Part shown: positions 18,342-24,182 of the stretch, piece by piece
Numbering within the stretch: position 1 is the stretch's first letter
How the letters are laid out: every line of letters starts with the position of its first letter
Assembly (NCBI GenBank): GCA_025526915.1
Contig: JAHLKH010000285.1
Location: 1 to 24,182, forward strand
Reading direction: 5' to 3'
Length of the DNA: 24,182 bases
Origin: Entophlyctis helioformis
Lineage: Eukaryota; Chytridiomycota; Chytridiomycetes; Chytridiales; Chytriomycetaceae
Translations under genes and position numbers: made by a program
Notes under the pieces: model-generated
What the model saw: only the letters and a program-made list of their open reading frames with translations
What the model was told of the DNA's origin: nothing
Databases searched by the model: none

Positions 18342-18528
18342 ATGGAACCATATGCAGGCCTGCTGTTCTATGGTGGATCCCCACCGAGCACACGCACGAT
18401 CCGGTGATTGTTTCCTTCTCGATGCTTCTCGATGGCTCCTGTCTGGCCGTTGGCTCAGATTCACTTTGGTGGGATTTACCGCGCAACTTTCCCGTCAATC
18501 CATCCTCCCACCCTCCAACACACCACCA

Positions 18529-21891
<3,363 letters not shown>

Positions 21892-22325
21892 ACGGCCCTC
21901 GCCACCTTTCTTTCTTGTGGACTCTCGTTTTAAACCCCAGGCGATCTGGTGCTCTGCCTGCTTGCGATTTGGAGTGGTTATGGCTGCCAGCGTGATGATG
22001 GATGGGATGGAATGAACAGCACCAGCAGTTGCACCTTTTACAGGCCATGAACATATGCCGACAGCGTGCTGAGTGGGGATTTCACATGGACAGGCATGCA
22101 GACATCCATCCGACGACTGTTGCTGTTGCTGCTGCTCGTGCAATGCGGATCATGCAGCCAGCCGACAGCCAACCAACCGGAAGCCAACCGGCATCCACAC
22201 AGCGGCTGTTGCGTTGCGTGGCTGGTGGCCGCTCACGGCAGACACTTGCTCGCATCCAACCAACCGGCTGCTGTGGCCAACCAACCAACCAACCAGCCAG
22301 CCAGCCAACCAGCCGGCTGCTGTGG

Positions 22326-22330
22326 CCAAT
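22326..22330 (+). promoter_or_regulatory. CCAAT word upstream of the MBL-like gene
   Basis: CCAAT sits 63 bases before the TATA box, a usual distance for a CCAAT-binding-complex site in fungal promoters. It overlaps the end of the second copy of the 17-base direct repeat. Confidence 0.4.
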
Positions 22331-22388
22331 CGGCTGCGTGCGTGTCGGCAAAACGGATTTGGTGGCACAGACACTGCAGACACCGCGA

Positions 22389-22396
22389 TATAAAAG
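22389..22396 (+). promoter_or_regulatory. TATA box of the MBL-like gene
   Basis: TATAAAAG, a consensus TATA box, lies 104 bases before ATG 22493. It is the clearest core promoter in the window, and the intervening leader (CCAACCACC, CAACAACCACAATCACAC) looks like a typical A/C-rich fungal 5' UTR. Confidence 0.7.
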
Positions 22397-22492
22397 CAGC
22401 TGCCCGGTTGCCTGCTCTGCTCCAAACCACCGCTCTCCACAGCCAACCACCACCTGCAATCCACACCAACAACCACAATCACACAGCCAGCA

Positions 22493-23289
22493 ATGACCAT
22501 CACGCTGCAGTCGTTCCCCGCCGGTCCCAACGGCTTCTTCCGCGCGCCGGTCCTCCTCACCGGCCCGACCGAGGCCGTGCTCATCGACGGCGGCTTCACG
22601 CTCAGCGACGGCAAGGCGGTCGCCGACGCCATCACGGCCAGCGGCAAGACGCTCACGACCATCTACATCAGCCAGAGCGACCCGGACTACTACTTCAGCC
22701 TGCTGCCCATCAAGACGCTGTTCCCCAACGCCAAGGTGCTTGCGGCGTCGGCCACCATCGCCGCCATCAACGCCAGCGTGCAGAAGAAGCTCGACGTGTG
22801 GGGTCCGCAGCTCAAGACCAACGGCCCGCAGACGCTCGCCGACGTGGTGATCCCGACGGCCTTTGACGGCACGTCGCTGACCGTCGACGGCGAGACCATC
22901 GACATTGTCAGCGTGTCGATCCCCAACCGTCGCTACCTGTCTGTGCCGAGCCTCGGCGCCATCGTGGGCGGCGTGCTGGTGTTCTCTGGCGTGCATGTGT
23001 GGGTGGCCGACACTCCCACTCCCGAGCAGCGCGCCGTGTGGGTCGGCATCCTCGACGGTATCCTCGCACAGGGACCCAAGGTCGTTGTGCCGGGCCACAT
23101 GAAGCCCGGACGCGGCCGTCGGCGTGGATGCCGTGCGGTACACGCGCGATTACCTGGTTGCGTTCGAGGCGGAGCGCGCCAAGGCAGCCACCAGCGCCGA
23201 GCTCAACGCCGCCATGAGAGCGGCTGTACCCGACTGCCGGCATGGAGGTTGCGCTCGACATTGGCGCCAAGGTCGTGCTCGCGAGATGA
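22493..23289 (+). CDS. MBL-fold-like protein with degenerate metal site, frameshifted 3' end
   Basis: Intronless. ATG 22493 (CAGCAATGACC) opens a frame that is convincingly coding to about 23107: FPAGPNGFFRAPVLL, TEAVLIDGGFT (core MBL strand with Asp), then TTIYISQSDPDYYFSLLP (about 55-72), and PGHMKPG near residue 205. In active MBL hydrolases the segment after the helix reads HxHxDH; here it is QSDPDY, keeping only the Asp, so metal-dependent hydrolysis is doubtful. From about 23108 the coding sense moves to the +1 frame (VGVDAVRYTRDYLVAFEAERAKAA) and at about 23222 moves +1 again (LYPTAGMEVALDIGAKVV), ending at TGA 23287-23289. Two one-base insertions explain this. Read literally, the first frame continues to a stop at 23297-23299 with an Arg-rich end. 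The family is common in bacteria and sporadic in fungi, as far as I recall; the substrate is unknown. Confidence 0.75.
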
Positions 23290-24182
23290 AGTGGGCTAAG
23301 CATGCCGTCTGCCTGTCTGTCACTCTGTCTGTCACTCTGTCTCGCCCCATCACATCCGATCATGAGCATCCGATATATCAATCCCCCAATGAACCCTCAC
23401 ACCACAATGCAAAGCTGCTCTGCTGCTTCTTTGTTGTCTGGCTGCTCTCCAGACTGCTCTTCCAGCGGCCTCCCAGGACTGCTGCTGCACCAACCACTCA
23501 CTCGGATGGCACGGCACATGCACTCACAGCAACTGGCTCAACAATCTGCTCCATTGCGACTGATCGGATGCCATCATTGGCAGTCCTTGCAGCCAGCGCA
23601 TGCACTTCAGCCCATTCACATGCAGCCAATGCTTGGATCGCCTGCCTGCCACACACCACTCACACGTCTGCGACTCGCACGCCTGCGACTGGCAGCACAG
23701 TCGATGGATGCCAGACTGGCCGTCCAACCACAAGTGGCAATCTCACTCAAACTCCGACGATGAGTTGACTCACCAGCCAGCCAATCAATGCTTTTCTTGT
23801 TGTCTGTCCATGGCCGACACTCTGCCAGACTCCGACTGGATGGATGGTTGGCTGGCAGTGATTGCTGTGTGGTGATCACATCAACCATGCAAGTGCAGTG
23901 TTGGCTGCTGGCAAGCGTCGCAGTCGTCCTTGCATCCACTCTCAGCCCATCATCGCTGTTGTGGAGCCGTTTGAGCAGGCGATGCGTGACACTGAGACAT
24001 GCACGGCCATTGTCGCAGTCGATGCCACACTGCCTCGCTTGCAGTGTCTGCCCTGATAGTCCAAGAAGCCAGCCCTCCATCCACATCCAGCAACACACCC
24101 CATCAAGCCAGCCAATGAGAATTCGGCGGAGTTGGGTCCAGATCCAGCAACACCAAAGTCGTCGCTGCAGCCAGACAAGCCA
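23290..24182. other. Right-hand end, no gene seen
   Basis: 893 bases with TGTCTGTCACTC repeats just after the MBL-like gene (about 23310-23345), then CA/CCA-rich sequence with many GCATGCAC, CAGCCAGC and GGATGG words. Open frames on both strands have Cys/His/Ser/Ala-rich low-complexity translations. No RNA gene, domain or splice-supported exon was found. Confidence 0.5.

Larger units (their letters stand above)
21892..22492. other. Interval between CDC48 and the MBL-like gene
   Basis: The CDC48 3' UTR is followed by the promoter of the next gene. It contains a CCAA/CCAG tetranucleotide patch (about 22257-22312) flanked by a 17-base direct repeat (CCGGCTGCTGTGGCCAA at 22264 and 22313), a CCAAT word and a TATA box. 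Confidence 0.6.

Noticed and set aside
22082..23143. Minus-strand open frame of about 353 codons
   Set aside because: It is antisense to the MBL-like gene and its promoter; the plus strand carries the recognisable fold motifs and TATA box.
23302..23768. Open frames after the MBL-like gene
   Set aside because: They are low-complexity Ser/His/Leu/Thr translations without ATG context, splice signals or homology that I recognise; the frame is simply open after the frameshifted gene end.

Overview
The window looks like nuclear DNA of a GC-rich, early-diverging fungus, most likely a chytrid. The evidence is short GT-AG introns, a strong preference for C-ending codons in the conserved genes, an Hda1-type deacetylase carrying an Arb2-like region, and an ankyrin protein built from the 28-residue repeats I associate with chytrid genomes. 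The species is not identified; the fungal and chytrid calls are inference from gene content.

Layout. (1) 1-1042, minus: a PH-domain protein whose C-terminus runs off the left edge. (2) 1597-3061, plus: an ankyrin-like repeat protein. (3) 3062-6739: about 3.7 kb with no convincing gene, holding purine-rich repeats and a GCGTCTG array. (4) 6740-7701, minus: a probable terminal exon of a proline-rich unknown protein. (5) 8587-13548, plus: a large multi-exon Hda1-type histone deacetylase with an RGG N-terminus, an Arb2-like region and a disordered tail; its catalytic core carries one extra base. (6) 13716-15760, minus: an ABTB1/BPOZ-like ankyrin + double BTB protein, convergent with the deacetylase. 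(7) 15891-16838 and (8) 17238-18341, plus: two tandem seven-helix membrane proteins that are paralogues of an unrecognised family. (9) 18529-21891, plus: CDC48/p97 in five exons. (10) 22493-23289, plus: an intronless MBL-fold-like protein with degenerate metal ligands and a frameshifted 3' end, behind a TATA box. (11) 23290-24182: nothing recognisable.

The genes do not form one pathway. CDC48 (ubiquitin-dependent segregase) and the ABTB1-like protein (BTB proteins are often Cul3 adaptors) both point to ubiquitin biology, but they are separated by unrelated genes and I infer no functional cluster. The best candidate for something undescribed is the tandem seven-helix pair, which shares two motifs at matching positions and no family I recognise.

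Single-base disruptions in otherwise conserved coding sequence (deacetylase near 9691, MBL-like gene near 23110 and 23222) suggest either consensus errors in a draft assembly or recent gene decay. Exon models are by eye from splice consensus, phase and protein conservation.
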